A stretch of DNA of 64,000 nucleotides from NCBI RefSeq assembly GCF_031583145.1, contig NZ_CP134050.1:5969501-6033500 (forward strand). The letters are read 5' to 3'. Position 1 is the stretch's first letter. Every line of letters begins with the position of its first letter. The position numbers and the translations under genes were made by a program. This DNA is from Brevibacillus brevis. Its GTDB lineage: Bacteria > Bacillota > Bacilli > Brevibacillales > Brevibacillaceae. This document shows positions 9,546 to 18,185 of the stretch, one piece after another. The notes below the pieces were generated by a model, which saw only the letters and a program-made list of their open reading frames with translations, did no database searches and was not told the DNA's origin.

Positions 9546-9578
9546 ACTATAGCAGAGAAAGGTAAAGAAAACATAAAG
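9546..9578 (-). promoter_or_regulatory. Promoter/operator of the two-component operon
   Basis: On the minus strand a TATAGT -10 (9546-9551) is preceded, ten bases upstream, by two CTTTA half-sites spaced 11 bases apart (9563-9567 and 9574-9578). The repeat occupies the -35 zone, the layout of a promoter activated by an OmpR-type regulator. No good -35 hexamer is seen. Confidence 0.45.
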
Positions 9579-9727
9579 AAAGCATTTGGCGCTCCGGCTC
9601 CAGTGCCGGGGGCGGAAAAAGGGGAAAACGCTCAAGGCTCTTGGGACACTTGCACGGATGCTTTGGCTGGCCAGCTGCATTCCAAAAGAGGAACGGCGTC
9701 CAAAAGCAGCCTTATCAGGAGGAATTG

Positions 9728-9802
9728 GTGAGGCTCGAGAACAGAGCGGATACCTTCTTTGCCAATTTTTTCTGTGGCACTAAACGACACAAAAACCGCT
9801 AG
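9728..9802 (+). CDS. Candidate 24-aa peptide ORF (uncertain)
   Basis: A GTG (or the TTG just before it) follows a strong TCAGGAGG site. The frame reads 24 codons (starting MRLENRADTFF) and stops inside the stem of the terminator at 9791-9824. I recognise no family. The rest of 9590-9720 shows no gene, known RNA motif or clear promoter. The good ribosome site and tight terminator are the only support, so it may be chance. Confidence 0.25.
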   Translation: MRLENRADTFFANFFCGTKRHKNR

Positions 9803-9824
9803 CCTGGCTCCGGCTACCGGTTTT
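9791..9824. terminator. Bidirectional terminator downstream of fumC
   Basis: AAAACCG-c-TAGCC pairs with GGCTA-c-CGGTTTT around a 7-base loop; A and T runs on both sides allow use on either strand. It lies 40 bases after the fumC stop. Confidence 0.75.
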
Positions 9825-9863
9825 CACGTACGCATTATTCACGGAAACGAAGCTCCCCGTCCC

Positions 9864-11252
9864 CTACTCTTTCGGGTGGATCATCTGCTCGGGGCGGACG
9901 ATTTGGTCGAATTGTTCTTCCGTCAGCAGGTTGCTTTTGATGGCGGCTTCTTTGAGGGTGAGGCCTTCCTTGTGGGCGAGCTTGGCGACGGCCGCGGCGT
10001 TTTCGTAGCCGATATGCGGATTGAGGGCGGTGACGAGCATCAGGGAGTTGTTCAGGTTTTTCTGGATGACCGGCAGGTTGGGCTCGATGCCGACTGCGCA
10101 GTTGTCGTTGAAAGAGTGTATGGCGTCCGACAAGAGTCTGGCCGAGCGCAGGAAGTTGTAGATGATGACCGGCTTGAAGACGTTCAGCTCGAAATTGCCC
10201 TGGCTTGCGGCGAAGCCGATCGCCGCGTCGTTGCCCATGACCTGGCAGACGACCATCGTCATGGCTTCGCTCTGGGTCGGGTTCACTTTGCCCGGCATGA
10301 TCGAGCTGCCCGGCTCGTTGGCAGGGATGACGATCTCTCCGATGCCGCTGCGCGGTCCGCTCGCCAGCCATCTGACGTCGTTGGCGATCTTCATCAGGTC
10401 GGCGGCCAGCGCCTTCAAAGCCCCGTGGACAAATATGAGCTCGTCATGGCTGGTCAAGGCATGGAACTTGTTGGCGGCTGTCACGAATTTCTTGTTCGTG
10501 AGTCTGCTGATTTCGTCGGCGACCATCTCCCCGAAGCGCGGATGCGCATTGATGCCGGTGCCGACGGCAGTACCTCCGATCGCCAGCTCCCGCAGATGCT
10601 CGGCGCTCTGGGCAATCATTTTTTCGCTTTTCGCCAGCATTTGCACCCATCCGCTGATCTCCTGGCCCAGCGTCAGTGGCGTTGCATCCTGCAGGTGCGT
10701 TCGGCCGATCTTGATGATGTCCATATACGCCTCGCTTTTTTTCTGAAGCGTCTCCCTCAGGACGGCAATCGCAGGCAACACTTGATCTTCGATGGCAGCA
10801 AGGCCCGCCATGTGCATCGCTGTGGGAAACGTGTCGTTGGAGCTCTGCGACTTGTTGACGTCGTCATTGGCGTGCACTCGGGCGGCGCTGCCCTTTTGCT
10901 CCAGGAGCTGGTTGGCGCGGTGTGCGATGACTTCGTTGACATTCATGTTGGACTGCGTCCCGCTCCCGGTCTGCCAGACGACCAGCGGAAAATGCTCGTC
11001 CCATTTTCCTGCGATGACCTCATCGGCTGCCGCTACGATCGCTTCGGCCTTGTCCGGATCGAGCTTGCCCAGCTTCTGGTTCACCGTCGCCGCACTCTTT
11101 TTCAGGATGGCAAACATTCGAATGATCTCCAGCGGCATTCGGTCGCCGCCGATTCTGAAATTCTGATAGCTGCGCTGCGTCTGGGCGCCCCACAGTTTAT
11201 CGGCGGGCACCTTCATTTCTCCCAAGGTGTCCTTCTCGATTCTGTATTCCAT
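9864..11252 (-). CDS. fumC: Fumarate hydratase, class II
   Basis: A 462-aa class II fumarase that hydrates fumarate to L-malate in the citric acid cycle; soluble and iron-free. The superfamily signature GSSIMPGKVN is at 315-324 and the catalytic His lies in GRTHLQDA near 186; TGSGTQSNMNVNE (96-107) lines the active site. The second of two in-frame ATGs is chosen: the first follows AAAGGAGG with no spacing, while the second has six bases, and gives the usual family length. It stands alone between two terminators. Confidence 0.95.
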   Translation of the reverse strand: MEYRIEKDTLGEMKVPADKLWGAQTQRSYQNFRIGGDRMPLEIIRMFAILKKSAATVNQKLGKLDPDKAEAIVAAADEVIAGKWDEHFPLVVWQTGSGTQSNMNVNEVIAHRANQLLEQKGSAARVHANDDVNKSQSSNDTFPTAMHMAGLAAIEDQVLPAIAVLRETLQKKSEAYMDIIKIGRTHLQDATPLTLGQEISGWVQMLAKSEKMIAQSAEHLRELAIGGTAVGTGINAHPRFGEMVADEISRLTNKKFVTAANKFHALTSHDELIFVHGALKALAADLMKIANDVRWLASGPRSGIGEIVIPANEPGSSIMPGKVNPTQSEAMTMVVCQVMGNDAAIGFAASQGNFELNVFKPVIIYNFLRSARLLSDAIHSFNDNCAVGIEPNLPVIQKNLNNSLMLVTALNPHIGYENAAAVAKLAHKEGLTLKEAAIKSNLLTEEQFDQIVRPEQMIHPKE

Positions 11253-11322
11253 TTCCATCCTCCTTTGTATTGTTTTTTCTATTCTCCACCATTATGATGT
11301 CCAGCTTTCCCCTATGCGAAAA

Positions 11323-11361
11323 GAAAAAGACCCAGGCCATCTCCATTCGGATGCCCGAGTC
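11323..11361 (-). terminator. Terminator after the mgtC-like gene
   Basis: On the minus strand GACTCGGGCAT pairs imperfectly with ATGGCCTGGGTC and is followed by TTTTTC, just after the mgtC-like stop. Confidence 0.6.
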
Positions 11362-11374
11362 TCCTCGTTCGCAG

Positions 11375-12052
11375 CTAGCGGCTCTCCACCTCGACGGAAA
11401 TCACGTGGTCCACCGATTTGACAGAGGTGTATATATCTGTCGTATACGTGTCCTCGGAAGCGATGATCATCATCTCCAGCTTCTGCTGTCCATTGTCCAC
11501 GTCCTTGACCTTCACTCGTTTGACCTGCAAATTCAAGTGCTTGATTTGCTTGAACACATCATCCAGATCTCCGGTTCCGTCGACCACGATCTTGACAGAC
11601 AAGTCCCGCTGGCGCAGCGACCGCGGTCCGATCCACCTGAGGATCAGCGGGAACAGGTTGATCGCCAAAATGATGAGGATGGTAGCGGTGACTGCCTCGA
11701 AGTAAAAACCGGCCCCGACGGCAATCCCCAGCCCGGAAGCCGCCCATACCATGGAGGCCGTGGTCAACCCGGAAATGACGTCGTTGCTTCTGCGCAGGAT
11801 CACGCCTGCTCCGAGAAAACCGACCCCGCTGACGATCTGCGCGGCCAGCCGGAGCGGATCCATATTGGTGTGTCCCGGCAAGGAAAACCGGTGTACGGAT
11901 TCTATCGATACGATCGTGATCAGGCAGCTCGCCACGGAAATGACCATGCTCGTCTTTACGCCGAGCGGCTTGTGCTTGAGCTGCCTGTCTACCCCGATCA
12001 GCAATCCCAAAAAGAGGGCGATGCCCAGCTTCATCAAAAAGTCGTACGTCAT
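11375..12052 (-). CDS. MgtC/SapB-family membrane protein
   Basis: A 225-aa protein: four to five membrane helices in the first 145 residues with the MgtC hallmark GLLIGVDRQ near the start and GVGFLGAGVILR in the middle, then a soluble C-terminal domain of about 80 residues that looks ACT-like. MgtC proteins are linked to growth under low magnesium and acid stress; in many Bacillota their role is undefined. The ATG at 12052 is used because a GGGAGGAG site lies seven bases before it; a TTG one codon upstream is also in frame. I looked for an M-box magnesium riboswitch in the 195-base leader and did not recognise one. Confidence 0.85.
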   Translation of the reverse strand: MTYDFLMKLGIALFLGLLIGVDRQLKHKPLGVKTSMVISVASCLITIVSIESVHRFSLPGHTNMDPLRLAAQIVSGVGFLGAGVILRRSNDVISGLTTASMVWAASGLGIAVGAGFYFEAVTATILIILAINLFPLILRWIGPRSLRQRDLSVKIVVDGTGDLDDVFKQIKHLNLQVKRVKVKDVDNGQQKLEMMIIASEDTYTTDIYTSVKSVDHVISVEVESR

Positions 12053-12199
12053 CAAACTTCTCCTCCCAACCGTTCACGACATGTCAGCTTTTCTGCCACA
12101 GATTAATATATTGAGTATATACGCATCTCCACGAAAATAGGAGACATTTTTTCTCGGGTGGTTCAAGCCTATTGTAAACGCGGCGTCCCCCCTTCATGC

Positions 12200-12236
12200 A
12201 AAAAGCGGAAAACCCCTTCGGTAAGGGATCTCCCGC
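12200..12236 (-). terminator. Terminator after the first MATE gene
   Basis: On the minus strand GCGGGAGATCCCTTA pairs with GAAGGGGTTTTCCGC allowing small bulges, followed by TTTTTG. It lies within 50 bases of the MATE stop. Confidence 0.7.
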
Positions 12237-12247
12237 CTCGCTGTCAT

Positions 12248-13609
12248 TTACTGTGAGTCCTGGATTCTGATCATCTTCTTTTGCAGTCCCAGCAACCGCC
12301 CGAACAAAAAGATCGCACCGGCTGCCAGTCCGCTGATGAGGCCAATCCAGTAGCCGAACGCCTCCAGGGAGGTGTACTGCGCCAAGACGTATCCGAGCGG
12401 GAGTCCGATCACCCAGTACGAGACGAGCGCTACGACGAAGGGGACAGTCACATCCTTATAGCCTCGCAGGACCCCCTGGATCGGAGCCGCTACTGCATCC
12501 GAGATGAGGAACAGGATGGAGTACATCAGGAAATGCTGGGTCAAGCGCAGCACATCCAGATCCGTCGTGTAAAATCCGGCTACCTGTTCGTTGAAAAAGA
12601 GCAGCCCTATCCCGAACAGCAGCGCCAAAACGAGTGCAATGCCGATCCCCAGGAAGCTGTATCGCCGGGCGTCGTGGTACCGCTTGGCCCCTACCTCAAA
12701 GCCGACCAAAATGGTGAGCGCCATCGAAATGCTCATCGGCACCATGTAAATGAACGACGCGAAGTTCATCGCAGCCTGGTGGGCCGCGATCGTAATCGTG
12801 CTGTACTCGCTCATAAACAGCGTCACCGCCGCGAAAATGCTGACCTCGAAAAAGATCGACAAGCCGATGGGCAGCCCCAGCTTGAGCAGCTCCTTCCAGG
12901 CCTCCATGGAAATGCGGTAAAACTTCTCAAGCAGTCCGTACTCGACAAAGGGATGCACACGCCGTATGACGAACAGGCTGATAAGCAAAATGCACCAGTA
13001 CGTGATCGCCGAGGCATACCCCGCCCCTACTCCGCCGAGCCGAGGGAAGCCCAGATTTCCGAAGATGAGCACGTAGTTCAGAAACACGTTGATTGGAAGA
13101 GAAAACAGCGTGATGATCATGGTCACGCGGGTCTCCCCGAGCGCATCGATAAAGCAGCGAATGACCGTGTACAAAAACAACGGAATGATCCCGATGGCGA
13201 TGGCATGCAAAAAATCGCGTGCGATGTCATGCACGCTCGGCTCCAGCTCCATCAAATGGAGAACCGGATTCAGCCCCAGGGCCCCGACAGCCATTACCAC
13301 AAGGGCAATCGCCAAGGCTACGTACATCGCCTGCATGACCGTAAACGGAACCCGGTCCCTGCGGCCTGCTCCAATCATTTGCGCGACCATCGGTGTAACG
13401 GCCATCAGAATTCCCGTCAAGCCTGACTGTACGGGCGTCCAGAGGCTGGAGCCGATCGCCACCCCGGCCAAATCGGTCGGGCTCGCATGCCCAGACATGA
13501 TCGTATCGAAGAACGTCATAGAGAATAGTGCCAGCTGCGAAATCAATATCGGCAAGAGCACGATGAGGAATTGCCGCCATTTTTCACGTAACGAAAGGGT
13601 TTCTTTCAT
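12248..13609 (-). CDS. MATE-family multidrug efflux protein (NorM-like)
   Basis: A 453-aa protein with about 12 membrane helices in two homologous halves. The N-terminus shows the MATE pattern (FFDTIMSGHASPTDLAGVAI), the second half repeats it (ITIAAHQAAMNFASFIY). MATE proteins export cationic drugs or metabolites using a Na+ or H+ gradient. The ATG follows AAGGAAG by about six bases. It is a single-gene unit with its own terminator. Substrate unknown. Confidence 0.9.
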   Translation of the reverse strand: MKETLSLREKWRQFLIVLLPILISQLALFSMTFFDTIMSGHASPTDLAGVAIGSSLWTPVQSGLTGILMAVTPMVAQMIGAGRRDRVPFTVMQAMYVALAIALVVMAVGALGLNPVLHLMELEPSVHDIARDFLHAIAIGIIPLFLYTVIRCFIDALGETRVTMIITLFSLPINVFLNYVLIFGNLGFPRLGGVGAGYASAITYWCILLISLFVIRRVHPFVEYGLLEKFYRISMEAWKELLKLGLPIGLSIFFEVSIFAAVTLFMSEYSTITIAAHQAAMNFASFIYMVPMSISMALTILVGFEVGAKRYHDARRYSFLGIGIALVLALLFGIGLLFFNEQVAGFYTTDLDVLRLTQHFLMYSILFLISDAVAAPIQGVLRGYKDVTVPFVVALVSYWVIGLPLGYVLAQYTSLEAFGYWIGLISGLAAGAIFLFGRLLGLQKKMIRIQDSQ

Positions 13610-13686
13610 GTTTTTCTTCCTTGCCCCAGCGAATTTTATCCTACATGTAAAAGATTATTATAGCAGGATTTACAGAATCATGAAAC

Positions 13687-13733
13687 AAAAAAGGGCGTCC
13701 TTCTGATGGAACCCTCCATCTTTTGGACACCCT
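13687..13733 (-). terminator. Terminator of the nucleoside-salvage operon
   Basis: On the minus strand GGGTGTCC and GGACGCCC form the base of a hairpin with an inner GATGGA/TCCATC stem; TTTTTTG follows. It lies directly after the adenine deaminase stop. Confidence 0.8.
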
Positions 13734-13738
13734 TCCCC

Positions 13739-15448
13739 CTACATCAACAACAGAGGAACGACTTTTCCCGCATTTACATCAATCAGTCCCACATCCGTGA
13801 TCTTCAACGACGGACTGACCGGAAGCGAATGCGTACTGATCGACATAATCGGGTTGTAGTGGTTGTACCCGAGCGACTCCATCGCGCGACGGAGCTGCTC
13901 GACCTCCTTGGCCGTCTTTTCCAGCGGCTCCTCGGTCAAAATGCCCCCGACAGGCAAATGCAGGCTGGCGATGACTTCCCCGTTTTCCACCACGTAAAAG
14001 CCGCCCTGGTTCTTGATGACTTCATTCGCAGCGACCATCATATCGTGCGGATTGTGGCCCACGACCAGCAGATTGTGATTGTCGTGCGAGTAGCTCGTCG
14101 CTACCGCTCCCCGCTTGATTGTATCGCCGCTGATCAGCCCGTAGCCGCGGTTTCCGTTTTTGCCGTAGCGCTCGAATACCGCGATCAACCCGTAGGGGCT
14201 CTCCTGCCAGCAAAGCTGCCCGTCCTTCACCTCGACGATTCCGCGATGGTCCTCGGTAAAGGTGGAGCCGTTCTGGACCAGCATGACCCGGCATGGATAG
14301 CGGTTGTCAGGAGCATCGCTGCGGACGTGGAAATCGGCTTCGGTCAGAGGCGCGAGCTGAATGCTCTGATAAAAATGAGCAGGGAATTGACGCGGCATCA
14401 CCTCTTGGCGGTATTCCTCCCGAGCGTCGTACGCCTTTTTCCCGTTTTTATAGACCTCATCGATCACAAGCTCATGAAGGTCGGACACCAGCAGGAAATC
14501 AGCCAGCTTTCCTGGTGCGATCGCTCCCCGGTCGTGCATGTTCATCCTTCTGGCCGGGGTAAACGTACTCGCGTAAATGGCCCGCTCCGGCTCCATCCCC
14601 ATCCGGATCGCCTTTTTCACCAAATGGTTGAGATGCCCGCGCTTGTATAGCGAGTCCGTCATTACGTCATCCGTGACGAAGCAGAAATGCTCGGAAACGT
14701 CGTGCTTGAGCAAATACTCCACGACTTCTTCCGTCATGGACTTTTCCTGAATTTCAAGGAACATGCCCGCCGCGATGCGGGCTTCCATCCCTTCCAACGT
14801 CTGGTGCGTATGGTCCGAATCGACTCCGGCGTACAGCATCTGGTGCAATTCCAGATCGAGCAGCTTCGGCACGTGCCCCTCGATGACGAGCTTCGGATAC
14901 TCTTTGCGGATATGCCGGAGGATCCGGTTCGTTTTGCAGTCCGGGTCGGAGATGACATCGACGTAGTTCATGATTTCTCCCAGGCAGATGATCTCCTCGG
15001 AGCCCAGGAGCTCGTCGATGTCCTCGATTTCGACGGCACCGCCCGTCGTTTCCATCGCCGTAGCCGGCACGGAGCTCGGAATCGCGTACTTCATATCGAC
15101 GACGCACTCGCGGCTTGCCTGAATCATTTCCTTGATCCCTTCGATCCCGAAGACATTGGCCATTTCATGCGGCTCCGGCACAATGGTGGTCACGCCGTTT
15201 TGGATCAGGGCGTAGGAAAAGGTCTCAGGAGTCACCATCGAGCTTTCGATATGCAGGTGGATGTCGATGAGGCCGGGAATCATGTAGCGTCCTTGCCCAT
15301 TCACGACTTCCCCTGCTTCAAAGTCTTCCGTACCGCGTTTTCCGATATAGAGGAAGCGGCCGTCCAATACGGCGACGTTTCCTTCGATGAATTTCTTGAA
15401 ATAGCTGTTGTAGACGCGCACATCCTGAATCAGCAAATCCACTTTCAT
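13739..15448 (-). CDS. ade: Adenine deaminase
   Basis: A 569-aa amidohydrolase-superfamily enzyme of the bacterial Ade type, which converts adenine to hypoxanthine and ammonia. The metal-binding DIHLHIESS motif follows PGL near residue 60, the EGHVPK, DSDHTH and CFVTDD motifs of the family are all present, and the C-terminal domain with GGFYVVENG and PVGGI completes the usual length. It is the last gene of a six-gene operon (binding protein, nucleoside hydrolase, two permeases, ATPase, ade). The ATG has AGGAGGGG six bases upstream. With the nucleoside hydrolase in the same transcript it would process adenine freed from imported adenosine. Confidence 0.93.
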   Translation of the reverse strand: MKVDLLIQDVRVYNSYFKKFIEGNVAVLDGRFLYIGKRGTEDFEAGEVVNGQGRYMIPGLIDIHLHIESSMVTPETFSYALIQNGVTTIVPEPHEMANVFGIEGIKEMIQASRECVVDMKYAIPSSVPATAMETTGGAVEIEDIDELLGSEEIICLGEIMNYVDVISDPDCKTNRILRHIRKEYPKLVIEGHVPKLLDLELHQMLYAGVDSDHTHQTLEGMEARIAAGMFLEIQEKSMTEEVVEYLLKHDVSEHFCFVTDDVMTDSLYKRGHLNHLVKKAIRMGMEPERAIYASTFTPARRMNMHDRGAIAPGKLADFLLVSDLHELVIDEVYKNGKKAYDAREEYRQEVMPRQFPAHFYQSIQLAPLTEADFHVRSDAPDNRYPCRVMLVQNGSTFTEDHRGIVEVKDGQLCWQESPYGLIAVFERYGKNGNRGYGLISGDTIKRGAVATSYSHDNHNLLVVGHNPHDMMVAANEVIKNQGGFYVVENGEVIASLHLPVGGILTEEPLEKTAKEVEQLRRAMESLGYNHYNPIMSISTHSLPVSPSLKITDVGLIDVNAGKVVPLLLM

Positions 15449-15466
15449 GAAAAACCCCTCCTGTTG

Positions 15467-16528
15467 TTAGTCCACCAACACCATTTTGTCTTTCGGGAAC
15501 AGCAGATTGACCCTCTGGCCGCTCCGGTAAGGGGTCTCCATCTCTTGATTGACCGTGAAATCTCCCAGATCGGTCTCCACGACATACTGGTAGCTGCGGC
15601 CAAGGAATGTGCTGACTTTGATGCTCCCTTGCAAGCGATTATGGTCACGGTCCTGCGGCTCGTCCGTCGTCACGATCAGATCGTCGGGCCGCAGGGCGCA
15701 TTTTTTGCTGGTCGGATTCACCGTGCCCGGATGGTTGGCCGCGATGAACGAATGATCGCCTACGCGCAGCCCGATCTCCCCTTGCTGCTCGATGCGCTCC
15801 CCGAAGGTGATGAAGTTCGTAAAGCCGATAAAGCGGGCGATGAACTCCGTCTTCGGGTATTTGAAGATGGTCGCAGGGTCGTCCAGCTGCTCGATAACCC
15901 CCTTGTTCATGATCGCCACCTGATCGGAAATGGAGAAGCATTCCTCCTGATCGTGGGACACGTACACGGTCGTGATGCCCAGCTCCTGCTGGATGCGGCG
16001 GATTTCCACCCGCATGTTGATCCGCAGGTTGGCGTCTAGATTGCTGAGCGGCTCGTCGAACAGCAGCAGATCCGGCTCGATGACCAGGGCGCGCGCGATC
16101 GCCACCCGTTGTCTCTGCCCCCCGGACAGCTCTTTCGGGAAGCGCTTTTCAAAGCCGTTCAGGCTCACGACATCGAGGATGTCCATGACGCGCTTCTTTA
16201 CGTCGGCTTCGTTTACTTTGCGCAGGCGCAGACCGAACGCCACGTTGTCATAGACGGACAAATGCGGGAAAAGGGCGTAGCTCTGGAACACGAACCCGAA
16301 GTTGCGCTTGTTCACTGGGACTCGCGTATAGTCCTTTCCGTCGAAGAGAAACTTCCCCTCCTTTGCCTCCAGGAAGCCGGCGATCAGGCGCAGGGTCGTC
16401 GTCTTTCCGCAGCCGCTCGGTCCCAAAAGGGAGATGAGCTGACCTTTTTCGATTCCCAGGTTGAAGTCTTTCAAAATGTACTGATTGTCGTAGGCAACCG
16501 ATACGTTTTCCAGCGTGAGCAATGCCAT
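15467..16528 (-). CDS. ABC importer ATP-binding protein, PotA-type
   Basis: A 353-aa ATPase of the polyamine/iron/thiamine class of binding-protein-dependent importers. Walker A is GPSGCGKT near 37-44, the signature LSGGQRQR near 134, Walker B LLLFDEPLSNLD follows, and the last 110 residues form a TOBE-type regulatory domain. It starts 15 bases after the second permease and precedes ade by 18 bases. By homology the substrate would be spermidine/putrescine, but the operon partners are purine nucleoside enzymes, so a nucleoside or base is the better guess. Confidence 0.85.
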   Translation of the reverse strand: MALLTLENVSVAYDNQYILKDFNLGIEKGQLISLLGPSGCGKTTTLRLIAGFLEAKEGKFLFDGKDYTRVPVNKRNFGFVFQSYALFPHLSVYDNVAFGLRLRKVNEADVKKRVMDILDVVSLNGFEKRFPKELSGGQRQRVAIARALVIEPDLLLFDEPLSNLDANLRINMRVEIRRIQQELGITTVYVSHDQEECFSISDQVAIMNKGVIEQLDDPATIFKYPKTEFIARFIGFTNFITFGERIEQQGEIGLRVGDHSFIAANHPGTVNPTSKKCALRPDDLIVTTDEPQDRDHNRLQGSIKVSTFLGRSYQYVVETDLGDFTVNQEMETPYRSGQRVNLLFPKDKMVLVD

Positions 16529-16543
16529 GATTTGATGCCTCCG

Positions 16544-17332
16544 TTATCGTTTTGTAAAGTAGGAAAGCCCCATGAGACGTTCGATGATGAACATGAATAC
16601 AGCCGTCAAGATCATGAGCAGCACGGAAATGGCTGCAATCGTCGGATCGAAGTTGTTTTCCACGTACGTCAGCATCTGGATCGGCAGCGTGCTTACCCCA
16701 GGTCCCGTCATGAATACAGAGATGTCTACGTTGTTGAACGACTCCAGAAACGCAATCAGGATCGCCGCAATAATCCCGGAACGAATATTCGGCAGAACGA
16801 CCTTGAAGAACGTCCCCATCCGGCTCGCCCCCAGGCTGAGCGCCGCTTCTTCGACCGCGAAGTCAAAGTTGGACAGGCTGGAAGCGACTACCCGGATAAT
16901 GAACGGGAGCATGACGACGGTGTGGCCCACGAGCAGTCCCGCGTAAATCGGCAGATCGTACACGACGATTACGTATTTGAGCATCGCAAAGCCCATGACG
17001 ATACCCGGAATCAACACCGGCGAAATAAAGACCGCGTTCAAGGCAGCCTTTCCCTTGAATTGAAAGCGACTGAGCGCATACGCTGCGGGAATCCCCAGCA
17101 CCAGCGCCAGAAGATTGCCCAGGAGGGAGACGAAGATGGACGTCTTGAACGTCGTCATAAACATCTCCACGTTGAAAATGTTCTCGTACCAGCGCCAGGA
17201 GAAGCCTTGCGGCGGGAACCTCAGCACGGTACTCGGTTCGAACGATGTGAAAGAAATAATGATGAGCGGCCCGAGCAAAAACAGAAACACGAGAAGCGTA
17301 AACAGGGCCAGCCCGCGATTTTTCTCCTGCAT
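16544..17332 (-). CDS. ABC importer permease, PotC-type
   Basis: A 262-aa inner-membrane permease with six helices and the EAA loop (EEAALSLGASRMGTFFKVVLP) that docks on the ATPase. It resembles PotC/YdcV. It starts five bases after the stop of the other permease and pairs with it as a heterodimer. Same operon as the nucleoside hydrolase and adenine deaminase. Confidence 0.85.
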   Translation of the reverse strand: MQEKNRGLALFTLLVFLFLLGPLIIISFTSFEPSTVLRFPPQGFSWRWYENIFNVEMFMTTFKTSIFVSLLGNLLALVLGIPAAYALSRFQFKGKAALNAVFISPVLIPGIVMGFAMLKYVIVVYDLPIYAGLLVGHTVVMLPFIIRVVASSLSNFDFAVEEAALSLGASRMGTFFKVVLPNIRSGIIAAILIAFLESFNNVDISVFMTGPGVSTLPIQMLTYVENNFDPTIAAISVLLMILTAVFMFIIERLMGLSYFTKR

Positions 17333-17337
17333 AGCTT

Positions 17338-18159
17338 CTACCCCTTCGGATTTAGTTTGGTCGCCAGTTTGTTCATTACAAAAATCACGACAAACGTAAT
17401 GACGATCATGATCGTGGCAATAACGGAAGCCATGTACCAGTCATTCAAGGTAATGGCGTTTTGGTAAAGGAACGTGGAGATGACCCGCTGTTTGCCGCCC
17501 AGCAAAGCCGGCGTCGTGTAAGCGGTCAGGCTGCCTACGAACACGAGGATGCTCCCGATGATCAGTCCCGGCACGCTAAGCGGCACGATGACCTGGCGAA
17601 ATGCCGTGAACTTGGAGGCGCCCAGACTCTCCGCCGCCTTGATGAGATCAGGGTCGATGTTTTCCATGACGCCGACCAGCGTAATGATGATGAGGGGCAG
17701 GAACAGATGGACCAGGCCGATCATCATCGCGGTCGGAGTGTACAGTATGTCCAACGGCTTTTCAAGCAGTCCCAACGAGAGGAGAGAACTGTTCAAAAGC
17801 CCCTTTTTTCCGAGAATGATCATCCAGCTGAACGAACGGACGACTGAGCTGGTCAGCAGGGGAAAGATGGCCAGCGCCAGCAGGATGCCTTTTTTGCGCG
17901 GCCCCAGCTTGGAGATGTAGTACGCTGCCGGGAACCCGAGCAGAATGCAAACGATCGTGGTCACGATGCTCACTTGCAGGGTAGTCAGTAAAATTTTCAA
18001 GAAGTATTGGTCGGTCAAAAACGTAAGGTAGCCCTCCAGGGTAAAGCTACCTTCGTGAAAGAAGGTGGACCCGATCGTCAGCGCGATCGGGATGATCATG
18101 AACAGCGTCAAAAACAGCACGCCAGGCAATAGCAGCAAGTAAAGACCCTTTTTTTTCAT
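17338..18159 (-). CDS. ABC importer permease, PotB-type
   Basis: A 273-aa permease with six membrane segments and an EAA loop (KAAESLGASKFTAFRQVIVP). PotB/YdcU-like; partner of the next permease. It lies 26 bases after the nucleoside hydrolase gene. Confidence 0.85.
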   Translation of the reverse strand: MKKKGLYLLLLPGVLFLTLFMIIPIALTIGSTFFHEGSFTLEGYLTFLTDQYFLKILLTTLQVSIVTTIVCILLGFPAAYYISKLGPRKKGILLALAIFPLLTSSVVRSFSWMIILGKKGLLNSSLLSLGLLEKPLDILYTPTAMMIGLVHLFLPLIIITLVGVMENIDPDLIKAAESLGASKFTAFRQVIVPLSVPGLIIGSILVFVGSLTAYTTPALLGGKQRVISTFLYQNAITLNDWYMASVIATIMIVITFVVIFVMNKLATKLNPKG

Positions 18160-18185
18160 CCGATTTACTCCTGTTCCCGATATCG

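Noticed and set aside
12053..12199. Possible M-box magnesium riboswitch before the mgtC-like gene
   Set aside because: The leader is short and none of the conserved M-box segments could be recognised.
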